From Shimia sp040225985 (GTDB taxonomy: Bacteria > Pseudomonadota > Alphaproteobacteria > Rhodobacterales > Rhodobacteraceae), in contig NZ_JBBPEU010000002.1 of assembly GCF_040225985.1 (NCBI RefSeq), positions 558,001 to 622,000 on the forward strand: DNA of 64,000 bases, written 5' to 3'. Every line of letters begins with the position of its first letter. Position 1 is the stretch's first letter. This document shows, piece by piece, positions 1 to 7,733 of this stretch. The notes under the pieces were generated by a model. The model saw only the letters and a program-made list of their open reading frames with translations. It was not told the origin of the DNA and made no database searches. The position numbers and the translations under genes were made by a program.

Positions 1-191
1 CAGCCTTCGGCCATTTTGAAGGCCAGCGGATCACGGTCGACGCCAATCACCTCGTCCGCACCTGCATCCAGCAGCGCACGGGTATAGCCGCCCGCCCCGA
101 AAGTGCCGTCCAGCCATGTGCCCTTGATTGGTGCGCAGGTTTTCAGGATGGCATCAATCAGCACCGGGATATGAGGCTGATCTGCGGCCAT
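1..191 (-). CDS. rsmH: 16S rRNA (cytosine-1402 N4) methyltransferase RsmH, N-terminal fragment
   Basis: The reading frame begins with ATG at 191 and runs off the left edge, so only about 63 N-terminal residues are visible. They start MAADQPHIPVLIDAIL and contain the SAM-binding loop region DGTFGAGGYT followed by GVDRDP, as in RsmH (MraW), which N4-methylates C1402 of 16S rRNA. The start lies one base after the mraZ stop codon, the usual mraZ-rsmH order at the head of the dcw cluster, so translation is probably coupled. The rest of the gene, and presumably ftsL/ftsI, lie outside the window. Confidence 0.93.
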   Translation of the reverse strand, partial: MAADQPHIPVLIDAILKTCAPIKGTWLDGTFGAGGYTRALLDAGADEVIGVDRDPLAFKMAEG

Positions 192-192
192 C

Positions 193-684
193 TTAATCCA
201 GATCCCCGTCTAGATAGATCGAGGGGTCGGCGTCCGGGTCGAACCCGTCTTCGTCAAGCGCCTCAATCGAGGCGTCATAGGCTTCGGGTTGCCAGATCTC
301 GAACGTGTCGCCCGAGGCGACAAAGCGCGCCATACCGTCCAGGCCGATCTTTTCACGAAGCTTGGCCGGTAGAACGATCCGGCCCGTGTCATCCACGACG
401 ATTTCGACCGATTGCGCCGAATAGAGGCGTTCCATCGCTTTACGCTTGGCCGAACCGCGGGGGAATTTGGAAATTTTCTCGTCAACCTCGTCCATCGCTT
501 CGATGGTAAAGCCTTCGATATAATCGCGGGTCGCCCCGCCATAAACAAGGATCAGACGTGGCGGCAAACCCTCGGTCCACTCGGGGTCGCAGTCCTGGAT
601 CACACGACGAAAGGAGGCGGGGATGGACACCCTGCCCTTCGTATCGACCTTGTGGTCGCTTTCGCCTCTGAACCTGCGTGCCAC
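193..684 (-). CDS. mraZ: Transcriptional regulator MraZ
   Basis: A 163-residue protein with two SpoVT/AbrB-like half-domains. The DxKGR-type signature sits at residues 14-18 (DTKGR), followed by a proline-containing strand, and its second copy is at 99-106 (DTGRIVLP). MraZ is a ring-forming DNA-binding protein that recognises phased TGGG-type direct repeats and represses the dcw cluster. The start codon is GTG at 684; a GGA-containing stretch lies about 14 bases upstream. The C-terminal tail, rich in Asp and Glu, is longer than in E. coli MraZ. It is the first gene of the cluster, is followed after one base by rsmH, and is preceded by a long non-coding leader. Confidence 0.95.
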   Translation of the reverse strand: MARRFRGESDHKVDTKGRVSIPASFRRVIQDCDPEWTEGLPPRLILVYGGATRDYIEGFTIEAMDEVDEKISKFPRGSAKRKAMERLYSAQSVEIVVDDTGRIVLPAKLREKIGLDGMARFVASGDTFEIWQPEAYDASIEALDEDGFDPDADPSIYLDGDLD

Positions 685-741
685 TGCCAGCCCGGTCCTT
701 CTTACCTGTCCCCTTGTCTGTTTCAGATCCCCTCAGACGGG

Positions 742-780
742 AAACGGCGGTTTGATCTGCTGCCACTGATCAAACCGCCG
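742..780 (-). terminator. Hairpin at the predicted 3' end of an UpsM-like leader RNA
   Basis: Perfect 13-base arms at 745-757 and 768-780 enclose a 10-base loop. On the mraZ sense strand the distal arm is followed by only three T residues, so it would be a weak intrinsic terminator or a processing barrier. The RNA 3' end would fall about 58 nt before the mraZ start. As I recall, that is close to the distance between the UpsM 3' end and mraZ in R. sphaeroides. The hairpin is seen directly; its function is inferred. Confidence 0.6.
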
Positions 781-967
781 CCCTCGTCCCGACTGTGCGG
801 GGTGTCCAGCTGCGCGCGCCACCTGGGGGGATGTCTGCTCGCCCGCGCGCCGGATCTCTTGGTTCGATGAAAGCGGGGCCTGTATGAAACCTGACTTGGG
901 ATTTTCTGTGGGGTCTTTGTTGCCCCTTTAGTCTTTCCCGTCCTCATCGTGTGAATTAGGAATGACA

Positions 968-1002
968 TGGGAATTCATGGGAAGCAACAGAATTTTTTGG
1001 GA
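968..1002 (+). promoter_or_regulatory. TGGGA repeats on a 10-base lattice (possible MraZ boxes)
   Basis: TGGGA occurs at 968-972, 978-982 and 998-1002 on the plus strand, a 10-base lattice with one slot (988) empty. The spacing of the first two is exactly the TGGGN-N5-TGGGN arrangement of MraZ boxes. The orientation is opposite to mraZ and to the distal array. It lies in the leader about 285-320 bases before the mraZ start, around where a UpsM-type transcript would begin. Confidence 0.45.
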
Positions 1003-1275
1003 AATCCAACAATATGTTGTTTAATCACCTTCTGAAAAACAAGATAAAGTGGGTAAATAGCGGGATCAATACCCAACATGTTGGAATTCAAACCGACATC
1101 GCACCGACATATAGTAGCCATTGGCGCGCCAAAAAAATTCCCCCGAAATCCCAGAGGTGGCACCTGAAGAGTGATTTTTTGCGACAATCCGGTCATCAAC
1201 CTGGGAGTTCTGGTCGGATTTCAAGGGGAGTCTCCCTCTCTCCCCCGTGATTCGGCGCCTTTCCGCACAAAACGT

Positions 1276-1327
1276 CCCATAAATTCCCAGCGAGCCCATG
1301 ATTTCCCATCAGACCCATCAAATCCCA
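1276..1327 (-). promoter_or_regulatory. Six-copy TGGG array (candidate MraZ operator)
   Basis: On the minus strand TGGG occurs six times. The plus-strand CCCA copies start at 1276, 1286, 1295, 1305, 1314 and 1324, with spacing alternating 10, 9, 10, 9, 10. The array lies just after the terminator of the upstream gene and in the same orientation as mraZ. MraZ proteins bind phased TGGG-type direct repeats, usually three or four, so a six-copy array here is a strong operator candidate. It sits unusually far (about 600 bases) from the mraZ start. Confidence 0.6.
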
Positions 1328-1340
1328 ACCCCGCCCGCAC

Positions 1341-1365
1341 AAAAAAGGCCGCTGCGGAAGCGGCC
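1341..1365 (-). terminator. Intrinsic terminator after the CMD-family gene
   Basis: On the minus strand GGCCGCT and AGCGGCC (plus coordinates 1359-1365 and 1347-1353) enclose a five-base loop, followed by six T residues (1341-1346). It follows the stop codon at 1393 and separates this unit from the mraZ leader. Confidence 0.85.
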
Positions 1366-1392
1366 CCTTGGAAACGACGTCTCGGTGTAAGG

Positions 1393-1782
1393 TCAGAGCA
1401 TCCCGCGCTCTTCCAGAACCTTGCGGGCCACGCGGAAGCATTCCAGCGACTGCGGAACGCCACAATAAATGCCAACCACATGGATTATGGCGCGGATCTC
1501 TTCCTTGGTGACACCGTTGTTCAACGCCCCTTTGCAGTGGATTTCCCATTCGTGCATCTTGCCCAGCGCGCCGATCATGGCGAGGTTCATCATCGATCGG
1601 GTCTTGGCGTCGATCACGTCATCGCCCCAGCCGAACCCCCAGCACCAGGCGGTCATGGCCTCTTGAAACGGGCGGGTGAGCTCATCCGCCGCGGCGAGGT
1701 TCTTTTCCACGTATTCCGCGCCGAGGGTTCCCTTTCGCTGTTCCAACCCCTTCAGGAACAGGTCTTCGTCAAATAGGCTCAT
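1393..1782 (-). CDS. Carboxymuconolactone decarboxylase family protein
   Basis: A 129-residue, all-helical protein of the CMD/AhpD-like fold. The family motif region runs from about residue 60 (AKTRSMMNLAMIGAL) to the segment IRAIIHVVGIYCGVP near 100, similar to PcaC-type 4-carboxymuconolactone decarboxylases. The CxxC pair of peroxidase-type AhpD is absent, so it is probably not an alkylhydroperoxidase. It follows a GST and a Zn alcohol dehydrogenase on the same strand (18-base gap to the GST), and a clear terminator follows it. No other aromatic-degradation gene is nearby, so the substrate is unknown. Confidence 0.8.
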   Translation of the reverse strand: MSLFDEDLFLKGLEQRKGTLGAEYVEKNLAAADELTRPFQEAMTAWCWGFGWGDDVIDAKTRSMMNLAMIGALGKMHEWEIHCKGALNNGVTKEEIRAIIHVVGIYCGVPQSLECFRVARKVLEERGML

Positions 1783-1800
1783 GTCTCGGGTCTCCGTTGG

Positions 1801-2520
1801 TTATGCTTTGTCCGGGGTCCAGTCGGCCAGAACCTCTTTCAAAGAGGCTTCGATCTGGCCACTGCAATAGGTGCCCATGTCGTCCCGCTCGAACGCGGCG
1901 CGCATGGCGGCAATCTGCGAAGAGTGCGCGATCAGGTCGGCCTGTTCGGCGACCCGAGGGGCGTGGAGTTTCAAAAGCGGGGCCAGTTGGGGCAGTTTGT
2001 CCGTCATCGTGAACCATAACGCTGCAGACACCAGATCGGCCAGCCCCGGCGCTTCGGTGCCGAGCAGGGTATCCGTGCCCTTCGCCTGATAACGCCGGGC
2101 GGTTTCCTCGTAGATCGCCATCCAGCGCGGCAGGCGATGCGCCGCGAAATCCGCCCAGCTGGGTTTGTCCCACATTTGCGCACCACAGGCGCGGGTGATC
2201 CCCTCAAGCACGTCGATACTATCGCCCAGCAGTTTTAGCGTCAGGGCCGCCTTTTGCGGGTCTTGCGGGATCAGGGCGTATTTCTGGCCCAGATAGGCCA
2301 GCACCGCAGGGGCCTGCGCCACCCAGAGATCTGCCCCGTGGTCGTGCAGGATCGGAGGCGCCATGAACGGCACGGGCTGTTCCGACAGCGGCGCAACCTT
2401 TAGGTCCACAAGGTCCTCGATCGGCGGCTCCTGCCATGTCGCCCCGACATAGGCCAACACATAGCGTACCAGATGCCCTCTGAACGGGATCGGCCAGTAA
2501 TACAGTGTATATTCCGGCAT
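1801..2520 (-). CDS. Glutathione S-transferase family protein
   Basis: A 239-residue protein with an N-terminal thioredoxin-like domain (about 1-85, beginning MPEYTLYYWPIPFRGHLVRY) and a helical C-terminal domain, the typical GST layout. The Tyr/Ser-containing N-terminal loop could hold the glutathione-activating residue, but the subclass cannot be set. Its start overlaps the stop codon of the upstream alcohol dehydrogenase by one base (TGATG), showing tight operon coupling. Together with the CMD gene it suggests a small-molecule or aldehyde detoxification unit, which is an inference. Confidence 0.82.
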   Translation of the reverse strand: MPEYTLYYWPIPFRGHLVRYVLAYVGATWQEPPIEDLVDLKVAPLSEQPVPFMAPPILHDHGADLWVAQAPAVLAYLGQKYALIPQDPQKAALTLKLLGDSIDVLEGITRACGAQMWDKPSWADFAAHRLPRWMAIYEETARRYQAKGTDTLLGTEAPGLADLVSAALWFTMTDKLPQLAPLLKLHAPRVAEQADLIAHSSQIAAMRAAFERDDMGTYCSGQIEASLKEVLADWTPDKA

Positions 2521-3569
2521 CAGGCTTCCATCCGGTTGATAACGGTGACACCGGCGGGCTGCGCCCCGTCCATTTCACGCAAGGCCGCGCCCGCCTGCGA
2601 GAGAGGGATGGTGCGGGTCACCAGCGTGCTCAGGTCAAGCCGCCCGGCCGAGATCATGTCGAACAACGCCGGAAATCCGGTCGCCCCCAGCCCGCGCATT
2701 CCCAAAACGGTCAACTGGCGCCCATAGACAAGGTCGAGCAGTGGAAGGTCGACCATAGCATGAGTCCCGACAGGCATCCCCACCTGTACGTGCCGCCCGA
2801 GCTTGCGCAAAGACCGCAGCGAGTTCCCGAAGGTGGCCGTAATGCCCAGCGCATCCACCGACACATGCGCGCCGCCGCCGGTGATGTCGCGCACCGCGTC
2901 GCCCACATGGTCCAGACCGGATGCGTTCAGCGTGGCGTTGGCACCCATCGCGCGGGCCTGCACAAGGGCAGCATCGCTGATATCCACGGCCAGCACCCGC
3001 GCGCCCAGCGCGGCCGCGATCATCACGGCCGAGAGACCCACACCCCCTGCCCCATGCACCACGACCCATTCTCCGGGGCGCAGCGCCGCGCGATCGGTCA
3101 GCGCGCGCCACGCTGTCGTGACGCGACACCCCATGCCCGCGGCCTCTTCAAAGCTCAGAGGCTCGGGCAGTGCGACAAGGTTGAAATCAGCATGTGGAAT
3201 GGCGACGGCCTCGGCAAAGGCGCCCCAGAACGTAAACCCGATCACCTGCTGGCTGTTGCAGATCGTGGCCTCGCCGGCCCGGCAATCAGGGCAATGTCCG
3301 CAACCAAGGATAAAGGGCGCCGTCACCCTGTCCCCCACCTTGAAACCACGACACTCGGGGCCAACCTCAATCACCTCACCGGCAAACTCGTGCCCCATGA
3401 CATGCGGCAACACGACATCCGGATCGGCCCCTTTCCAGGCGTGGTGATCCGACCGACAGACCCCACAGGCGCGCACCGCCACCACTACGCCATCTTGCGG
3501 ACACTCCGGCGCGGGCACCTCTTCGACGCTCAGGGGGGTGTCATAGGATGTCAGAACCGCAGCTTTCAT
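2520..3569 (-). CDS. Zinc-dependent alcohol dehydrogenase family protein
   Basis: A 349-residue medium-chain dehydrogenase. The catalytic zinc site shows Cys38 in the GVCRSDH motif and His60-Glu61 in GHEFAGEV. The structural zinc lobe has Cys90, Cys93, Cys96 and Cys104. The central Rossmann motif GAGGVGLS binds NAD(P). It is the first gene of the unit with the GST and CMD genes, and the GST start overlaps its stop. The substrate is not predictable; the sequence fits an oxidoreductase for alcohols or aldehydes. The start is ATG at 3569. Confidence 0.88.
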   Translation of the reverse strand: MKAAVLTSYDTPLSVEEVPAPECPQDGVVVAVRACGVCRSDHHAWKGADPDVVLPHVMGHEFAGEVIEVGPECRGFKVGDRVTAPFILGCGHCPDCRAGEATICNSQQVIGFTFWGAFAEAVAIPHADFNLVALPEPLSFEEAAGMGCRVTTAWRALTDRAALRPGEWVVVHGAGGVGLSAVMIAAALGARVLAVDISDAALVQARAMGANATLNASGLDHVGDAVRDITGGGAHVSVDALGITATFGNSLRSLRKLGRHVQVGMPVGTHAMVDLPLLDLVYGRQLTVLGMRGLGATGFPALFDMISAGRLDLSTLVTRTIPLSQAGAALREMDGAQPAGVTVINRMEA

Positions 3570-3766
3570 AAGGCGCCTCGTGTGTTGAACCGTTCAAACA
3601 CGATGGCAAACAGGATCGCTGGCCTGCGTCAAGCACAGATCACGTTTCCCATGCGGGCCGCACAAACGTTTTGGTGCCGCGCCTGCGAAATTCGGCGCGC
3701 TGGCCCTTGCGCTTCTGCCAAATTTCGACAGTCTGGACGGGTTCAGAACCGAAAGGGAGATGCGCC

Positions 3767-4048
3767 ATGTGTAACTGTCAGGCGACGCAGCTGCTTGAGG
3801 ATGACCGCGTCCGTGTCACGCGGTTTGATTTCCAGCCGGGCGAAGACACCGGATGGCATGTGCATCCCTTTGATTACGTCATCACCACGGTGACCGAGTG
3901 CCACCTACGCATCGAATTGCCGGATGGCACGGTCAGTGACACGCTGGTGCCAGCCGGCACGGCCTATCAACGGGTCAAGGGCACCGAGCACAATGTCATC
4001 AATGCGGGCACCGCACCGATGGCCTTTGTCGAGGTCGAGCTGAAATAA
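3767..4048 (+). CDS. Cupin domain-containing small protein
   Basis: A 93-residue single-domain cupin. It has the metal-binding HVHPFDYV segment around residue 33 and a later His in the GTEHNVINAG segment near 72. I take ATG at 3767 as the start, placing a GGGAGA motif just upstream; a frame extension to 3671 has no ribosome-binding site. It stands alone on the plus strand, divergent from the alcohol dehydrogenase. The ligand or reaction cannot be predicted for such small cupins. Confidence 0.75.
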   Translation: MCNCQATQLLEDDRVRVTRFDFQPGEDTGWHVHPFDYVITTVTECHLRIELPDGTVSDTLVPAGTAYQRVKGTEHNVINAGTAPMAFVEVELK

Positions 4049-4199
4049 CGCGCCATTGCCCGCTCATCCTGCGGTCTCTGCGTTACGATACACCACATTT
4101 TGGGGGTTCTGGGCAGAATCCATTTGCGCTGGCGGCGCGCTTGCCTATGGTCTGGGGCAGCGGGCAATCACGACAGCCCAAAGCAGGCCGGAGAGGCGG

Positions 4200-4682
4200 A
4201 TGACCTTGCACATCATGAAACCACGCCCCATCATGATGCAGAGCGCACGCAAGACCGATTTGCGCACGCAATTCGGGGCGCTGGTTTATCGCATCCAGAA
4301 CGGCAAGACCCAGATCCTGCTGATCACAAGCCGCAAGACCCGCCGCTGGATCATCCCGAAAGGCTGGCCGATGTCTGGGCTGACCCCTGCACAGGCCGCC
4401 GCGCGCGAGGCCTGGGAGGAAGCCGGCGTCAAAGGTATCACCCATGACATCGCGATCGGCTCTTTTTCTTACAGCAAGAAGATCAAAACCCGCGGCGGCG
4501 TCATGCCGATGCCTGTGATGACTATCGTCTACCCCGTGCAGGCGCGGAAGTTGTCGGCCAAATTCCCCGAGGAAGGGCAGCGCCGTCGCAAATGGTTCAG
4601 CCCCAAGAAAGCGGCGCTGAAAGTGCGAGAACCGGAACTTGCCTATCTGCTGCGCAATTTCGACGCCCGCCACCTGCGATAG
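4200..4682 (+). CDS. Nudix hydrolase, diphosphoinositol-polyphosphate-hydrolase-like
   Basis: A 160-residue Nudix protein. The Nudix helix is visible as GW...REAWEEAGV around residue 60-85, with the REUxEExGU half intact. The first conserved Glu of the classical Gx5E box is replaced by Leu, as in the DIPP-like subgroup that carries the GWP motif. ATG 4200 is chosen because GGAGAGG lies directly upstream. The enzyme would hydrolyse a nucleoside-diphosphate-linked compound; the substrate is unknown. It is followed by DUF1178 and SDR genes on the same strand. Confidence 0.85.
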   Translation: MTLHIMKPRPIMMQSARKTDLRTQFGALVYRIQNGKTQILLITSRKTRRWIIPKGWPMSGLTPAQAAAREAWEEAGVKGITHDIAIGSFSYSKKIKTRGGVMPMPVMTIVYPVQARKLSAKFPEEGQRRRKWFSPKKAALKVREPELAYLLRNFDARHLR

Positions 4683-4760
4683 GCGATCACGCTTGATCGG
4701 AAGGGGCGACAGACCTATCTTTGGTGGACTGACCCGAAACCTTCTGATGTTCATAGCCAC

Positions 4761-5216
4761 ATGATTCAGTACACGTTGAAATGCGCCAATGACCACCGCT
4801 TTGACAGCTGGTTCCAGTCCGGCGAAGCCTATGACAAGTTGAAAGCCGCAGGCATGATTGTCTGTTCGGTTTGCGGTGATACGCATGTGGAAAAGGCAAT
4901 CATGGCGCCGCGCGTGCGCCCAGCCCGCAGCGCCGCCAAAATGCCTGCACCCCAGACCGATCAACCTGTTCCGGCAGCGCTGAGCGCGCCGAATTCCGAG
5001 TTGGAGAAGGCCGTCGCCGAACTCAGGAAACAGGTTGAAGCACATTCCGATTATGTGGGCGAAAACTTTGCCCGCGAGGCGCGCGCCATGCATGTCGGCG
5101 ACGCCCCGGAGCGCGCGATCTATGGCGAGGCGAAACTCGACGAGGCCAAGGCCTTGATCGACGATGGCATTCCCGTCTCGCCCCTGCCCTTCCGCCCCGG
5201 ACGCAAATCGAACTGA
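4761..5216 (+). CDS. DUF1178 family protein
   Basis: A 151-residue protein beginning MIQYTLKCANDHRFDSWF. It carries a Cys pair at the CSVCGD motif (about residues 35-38) in addition to the early Cys-Ala-Asn-Asp-His segment, a zinc-ribbon-like arrangement typical of DUF1178. The middle part is Pro/Ala-rich and variable, and the conserved C-terminal segment GEAKLDEAKALIDDGIPVSPLP follows a helix. The biochemical role is unknown. The family is widespread in alphaproteobacteria and often sits beside Nudix genes, as here. Confidence 0.85.
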   Translation: MIQYTLKCANDHRFDSWFQSGEAYDKLKAAGMIVCSVCGDTHVEKAIMAPRVRPARSAAKMPAPQTDQPVPAALSAPNSELEKAVAELRKQVEAHSDYVGENFAREARAMHVGDAPERAIYGEAKLDEAKALIDDGIPVSPLPFRPGRKSN

Positions 5217-5240
5217 TCCCCCGAAATATGGACAAGTCCC

Positions 5241-5885
5241 ATGCATGTGGTCATTACAGGTGCAAACCGTGGCATCGGACAGGCGCTGGATGCCCGCTAT
5301 CGCAGTGCGGGGCATGAGGTCACTGGCACCGCCCGTGCGGGCGGAGAGTTCTTGGCGCTGGATGTGACCCGCCCCGAAGACCACACCGCACTGGCCCATG
5401 CGCTGGACAGCCGCGCCGTGGATCTTTTGATTTGCAATGCCGGCGTCTATCTTGACAAACACCAGAGCCTTGCGGACGGGTATCCGGCCGAGATGTGGGC
5501 TGAGACGATGGCCACCAATGTGACTGGTGTTTTCATGACGATCCAGGCGCTGTTGCCAAACCTGCAAATGGCCAAAGCCCCGAAGATCGCGATTATCTCG
5601 TCGCAAATGGCGTCACAGGAACGGGCGCCGGGCGGGTCTTACATCTATCGCGCTTCCAAGGCGGCCGTGCTTAATCTGGGGCGCAACCTCGCCACGGATC
5701 TAGCCCATATCGGCATCGCGGTCGGCATCTATCATCCCGGCTGGGTGCAGACCGACATGGGCACGGACGCCGCCGAAATCACCGTCGACTCCAGCGCCGA
5801 CGGATTGGTCGCGCGGTTTGCAGAACTGGATATGGCCTCGACCGGATGTTTCAAAACCTGGGACGGGCGCACGCACCCGTTCTAG
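5241..5885 (+). CDS. Short-chain dehydrogenase/reductase (SDR) family protein
   Basis: A 214-residue Rossmann-fold enzyme. It has the dinucleotide motif TGANRGIG at about residues 6-13, the NAG motif near 66, and the catalytic YxxxK as YIYRASK near 137, with Ser about 13 residues before it. This fits a classical SDR acting on a carbonyl or hydroxyl substrate with NAD(P)H. It lies 24 bases after DUF1178, and a GGACAAG element precedes the ATG. The closest functional type is uncertain; it resembles csgA-like short SDRs. Confidence 0.85.
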   Translation: MHVVITGANRGIGQALDARYRSAGHEVTGTARAGGEFLALDVTRPEDHTALAHALDSRAVDLLICNAGVYLDKHQSLADGYPAEMWAETMATNVTGVFMTIQALLPNLQMAKAPKIAIISSQMASQERAPGGSYIYRASKAAVLNLGRNLATDLAHIGIAVGIYHPGWVQTDMGTDAAEITVDSSADGLVARFAELDMASTGCFKTWDGRTHPF

Positions 5886-5962
5886 CCCTCCCGCCCGGCA
5901 GCGCAGCCTGACGCCCACGCCCCCTTTCGGGCCGGGCCGCGCAGCGCGGGGCATAGGGAATT

Positions 5963-5999
5963 GCAGCAAGAAAAAGTCAGGGGCCAGGCGCCAGGCCCC
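5963..5999 (-). repeat. GC-rich hairpin element, possible dispersed intergenic repeat
   Basis: Arms GGGGCC (5980-5985) and GGCCCC (5994-5999) enclose an 8-base loop. On the minus strand the hairpin is followed by CTTTTTCTTG (plus 5967-5976). The same 10-mer lies beside another GC-rich hairpin at 47008-47017. The two together suggest an intergenic repeat family of the kind I recall from Rhodobacterales genomes. It lies in the 254-base gap before lysC and could also act as a weak minus-strand terminator. Confidence 0.4.
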
Positions 6000-6139
6000 G
6001 CCATGCAGGACCCGCTTTTGCAGCAGGTGGGACAACCGCGACATTTCGTGTCCCCGAGGCTGCTTTCGCGCCAAGCCCGCTTGCCAGTCGCGCCGCATCC
6101 GCGTAAACCGCCTGTCAATCAAAGGCCAAGGGAAAATCC

Positions 6140-7378
6140 ATGCCCGTTCTCGTGATGAAATTCGGCGGCACATCGGTCGCCAACCTGGACCGGATCAAGC
6201 GCGCTGCCAAACGGATTGGCGTCGAAGTGGCCAAGGGCTATGACGTGATCGTCATTGTGTCTGCCATGTCGGGCAAGACCAATGAGTTGGTCGGCTGGGT
6301 AAATGAAACCTCGCCGCTGTTCGATGCCCGCGAATACGACGCAGTGGTTTCGTCAGGCGAGAATGTCACCGCCGGTCTGATGGCACTGACATTGCAAGAA
6401 ATGGACGTGCCGGCGCGCAGCTGGCAGGGCTGGCAGGTTCCGGTCAAGACGACCTCGTCCCATGCTTCGGCGCGGATCGAAGAGATCCCGACCGACAATA
6501 TCATGGAGAAATTCGGCGAAGGCATGCGCGTTGCCGTGGTGGCCGGGTTTCAGGGGATCAGCCCCGAAGGCCGTATCACCACGCTTGGCCGGGGGGGGTC
6601 GGACACCACCGCCGTGGCCTTTGCAGCCGCCTTTGGCGCGGAACGCTGTGACATCTACACAGATGTGGACGGCGTCTATACCACCGACCCGCGCGTCTCG
6701 GAAAAGGCGCGCAAACTGGACAAGATCGCCTTTGAAGAGATGCTGGAACTGGCCTCTCTCGGGGCCAAGGTTCTGCAAACGCGCTCGGTCGAACTGGCGA
6801 TGCGCTACAAGGTGCGCCTTCGGGTGCTCAGCTCTTTCGAAGAACAATCCGACGAGGCAGGCACGCTCGTTTGCGATGAGGAGGAAATCATGGAATCCAA
6901 TGTTGTTGCCGGTGTCGCCTTCAGCCGCGACGAAGCCAAGATGACCCTCATTTCGGTCGCTGACCGTCCGGGCATTGCCTCAATCATCTTTGGATGCCTG
7001 TCGGATGCGGGCGTAAATGTCGACATGATCGTGCAGAACATCTCGGAAGAGGGGCGCACCGACATGACCTTCTCGCTGCCGACCGATCAGGTGGGCCGCG
7101 CCGAGAAAGCGCTGGACGAGTTGAAAACTTCGGGCGGGTTGAACTTTGCCGAGCTCGACACCGAGATGGAAGTCGCCAAGGTGTCGGTGGTTGGCATCGG
7201 CATGCGCTCGCAGTCAGGTGTGGCTGCCAAGATGTTCAAGGTACTGTCAGACGAAGGCATCAACATCAAGGTGATCACCACCTCCGAGATCAAGATCTCG
7301 GTCCTGATCGACCGTAAATACATGGAACTGGCGGTGCAGGCCCTCCACGACGCGTTCGAACTGGAAAAATCCGCCTGA
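6140..7378 (+). CDS. lysC: Aspartate kinase
   Basis: A 412-residue monofunctional aspartokinase that phosphorylates L-aspartate, the first step to lysine, threonine and methionine. The N-terminal kinase motif KFGGTSV is at residues 7-13, GRGGSDTTAVAFAAAFGAERCDIYTDVDGV lies mid-domain, and two C-terminal ACT domains (about 265-400) imply feedback control by lysine and/or threonine. The start is supported by AAGGGAAAA upstream. A weak terminator follows at 7445-7469. lysC adjacent to ptsP is a conserved alphaproteobacterial arrangement. Confidence 0.97.
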   Translation: MPVLVMKFGGTSVANLDRIKRAAKRIGVEVAKGYDVIVIVSAMSGKTNELVGWVNETSPLFDAREYDAVVSSGENVTAGLMALTLQEMDVPARSWQGWQVPVKTTSSHASARIEEIPTDNIMEKFGEGMRVAVVAGFQGISPEGRITTLGRGGSDTTAVAFAAAFGAERCDIYTDVDGVYTTDPRVSEKARKLDKIAFEEMLELASLGAKVLQTRSVELAMRYKVRLRVLSSFEEQSDEAGTLVCDEEEIMESNVVAGVAFSRDEAKMTLISVADRPGIASIIFGCLSDAGVNVDMIVQNISEEGRTDMTFSLPTDQVGRAEKALDELKTSGGLNFAELDTEMEVAKVSVVGIGMRSQSGVAAKMFKVLSDEGINIKVITTSEIKISVLIDRKYMELAVQALHDAFELEKSA

Positions 7379-7733
7379 TATGTTGCCGGCGGGGGCGGCG
7401 GACACAGGCCGCCCTGCCATCATCACCGGGGATGGCGTGACCGATGCCCATATTTCGGGCACTTTTTTTGCGGACACCGGACCTTTCTTACTCCCCTTCC
7501 CTACGCCAGCGTCTGGAGAGACATGAAGCTTCGTGTTGACCTGTCCGGATAATCGACGCGGCGCAGGCGCAACGTCGCCTTTGCGACACAAAATGTCGTA
7601 TATTCAGCACCACTCGCGTTATTTTTGAGAGACTTTTCGCGACTCAATCCAGAGGTGTGCAACAATACAGTTTTGATTTTGACCGGACTGTGGTCTATTC
7701 CAAGTCCGAAGAATTTTGAGGATGCCCCGAAAC
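7379..7733. other. lysC-ptsP intergenic region
   Basis: This 355-base stretch shows no convincing gene. It holds a weak lysC terminator (TGCCC 7445-7449, GGGCA 7457-7461, then seven T at 7463-7469). Before ptsP there is an AT-richer segment with a promoter-like pair, TTGATT at about 7673, 17 bases, then TATTCC. I see no riboswitch-like structure. Confidence 0.5.
7445..7469 (+). terminator. Weak intrinsic terminator after lysC
   Basis: Five-base arms TGCCC (7445-7449) and GGGCA (7457-7461) with a seven-base loop, then C and seven T residues. It lies 67 bases after the lysC stop codon. Confidence 0.55.

Larger units (their letters stand above)
685..1340 (-). other. Long non-coding leader and promoter region of mraZ
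   Basis: About 650 bases between the mraZ start and the terminator of the upstream gene contain no convincing gene. From distal to proximal, the stretch holds a six-copy TGGG array (1276-1327), an AT-rich core with a promoter-like pair (minus-strand TTGATC at 1064-1069, 17 bases, TATCTT at 1041-1046), a second TGGGA lattice (968-1002) and a perfect 13-base inverted repeat (745-780). In Rhodobacter sphaeroides the dcw cluster is known to have an unusually long 5' leader that yields the sRNA UpsM. The layout here fits a counterpart, but no transcript data are available to me. Confidence 0.6.

Noticed and set aside
1276..1327. Short repeats as a CRISPR or minisatellite
   Set aside because: Units share only TGGG with 9-10 base spacing, there are no spacers, and position before mraZ fits an operator.
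7379..7733. Riboswitch in the lysC-ptsP gap, or a lysine riboswitch before lysC
   Set aside because: Neither gap shows a lysine-riboswitch-like set of stems; only simple hairpins are visible.
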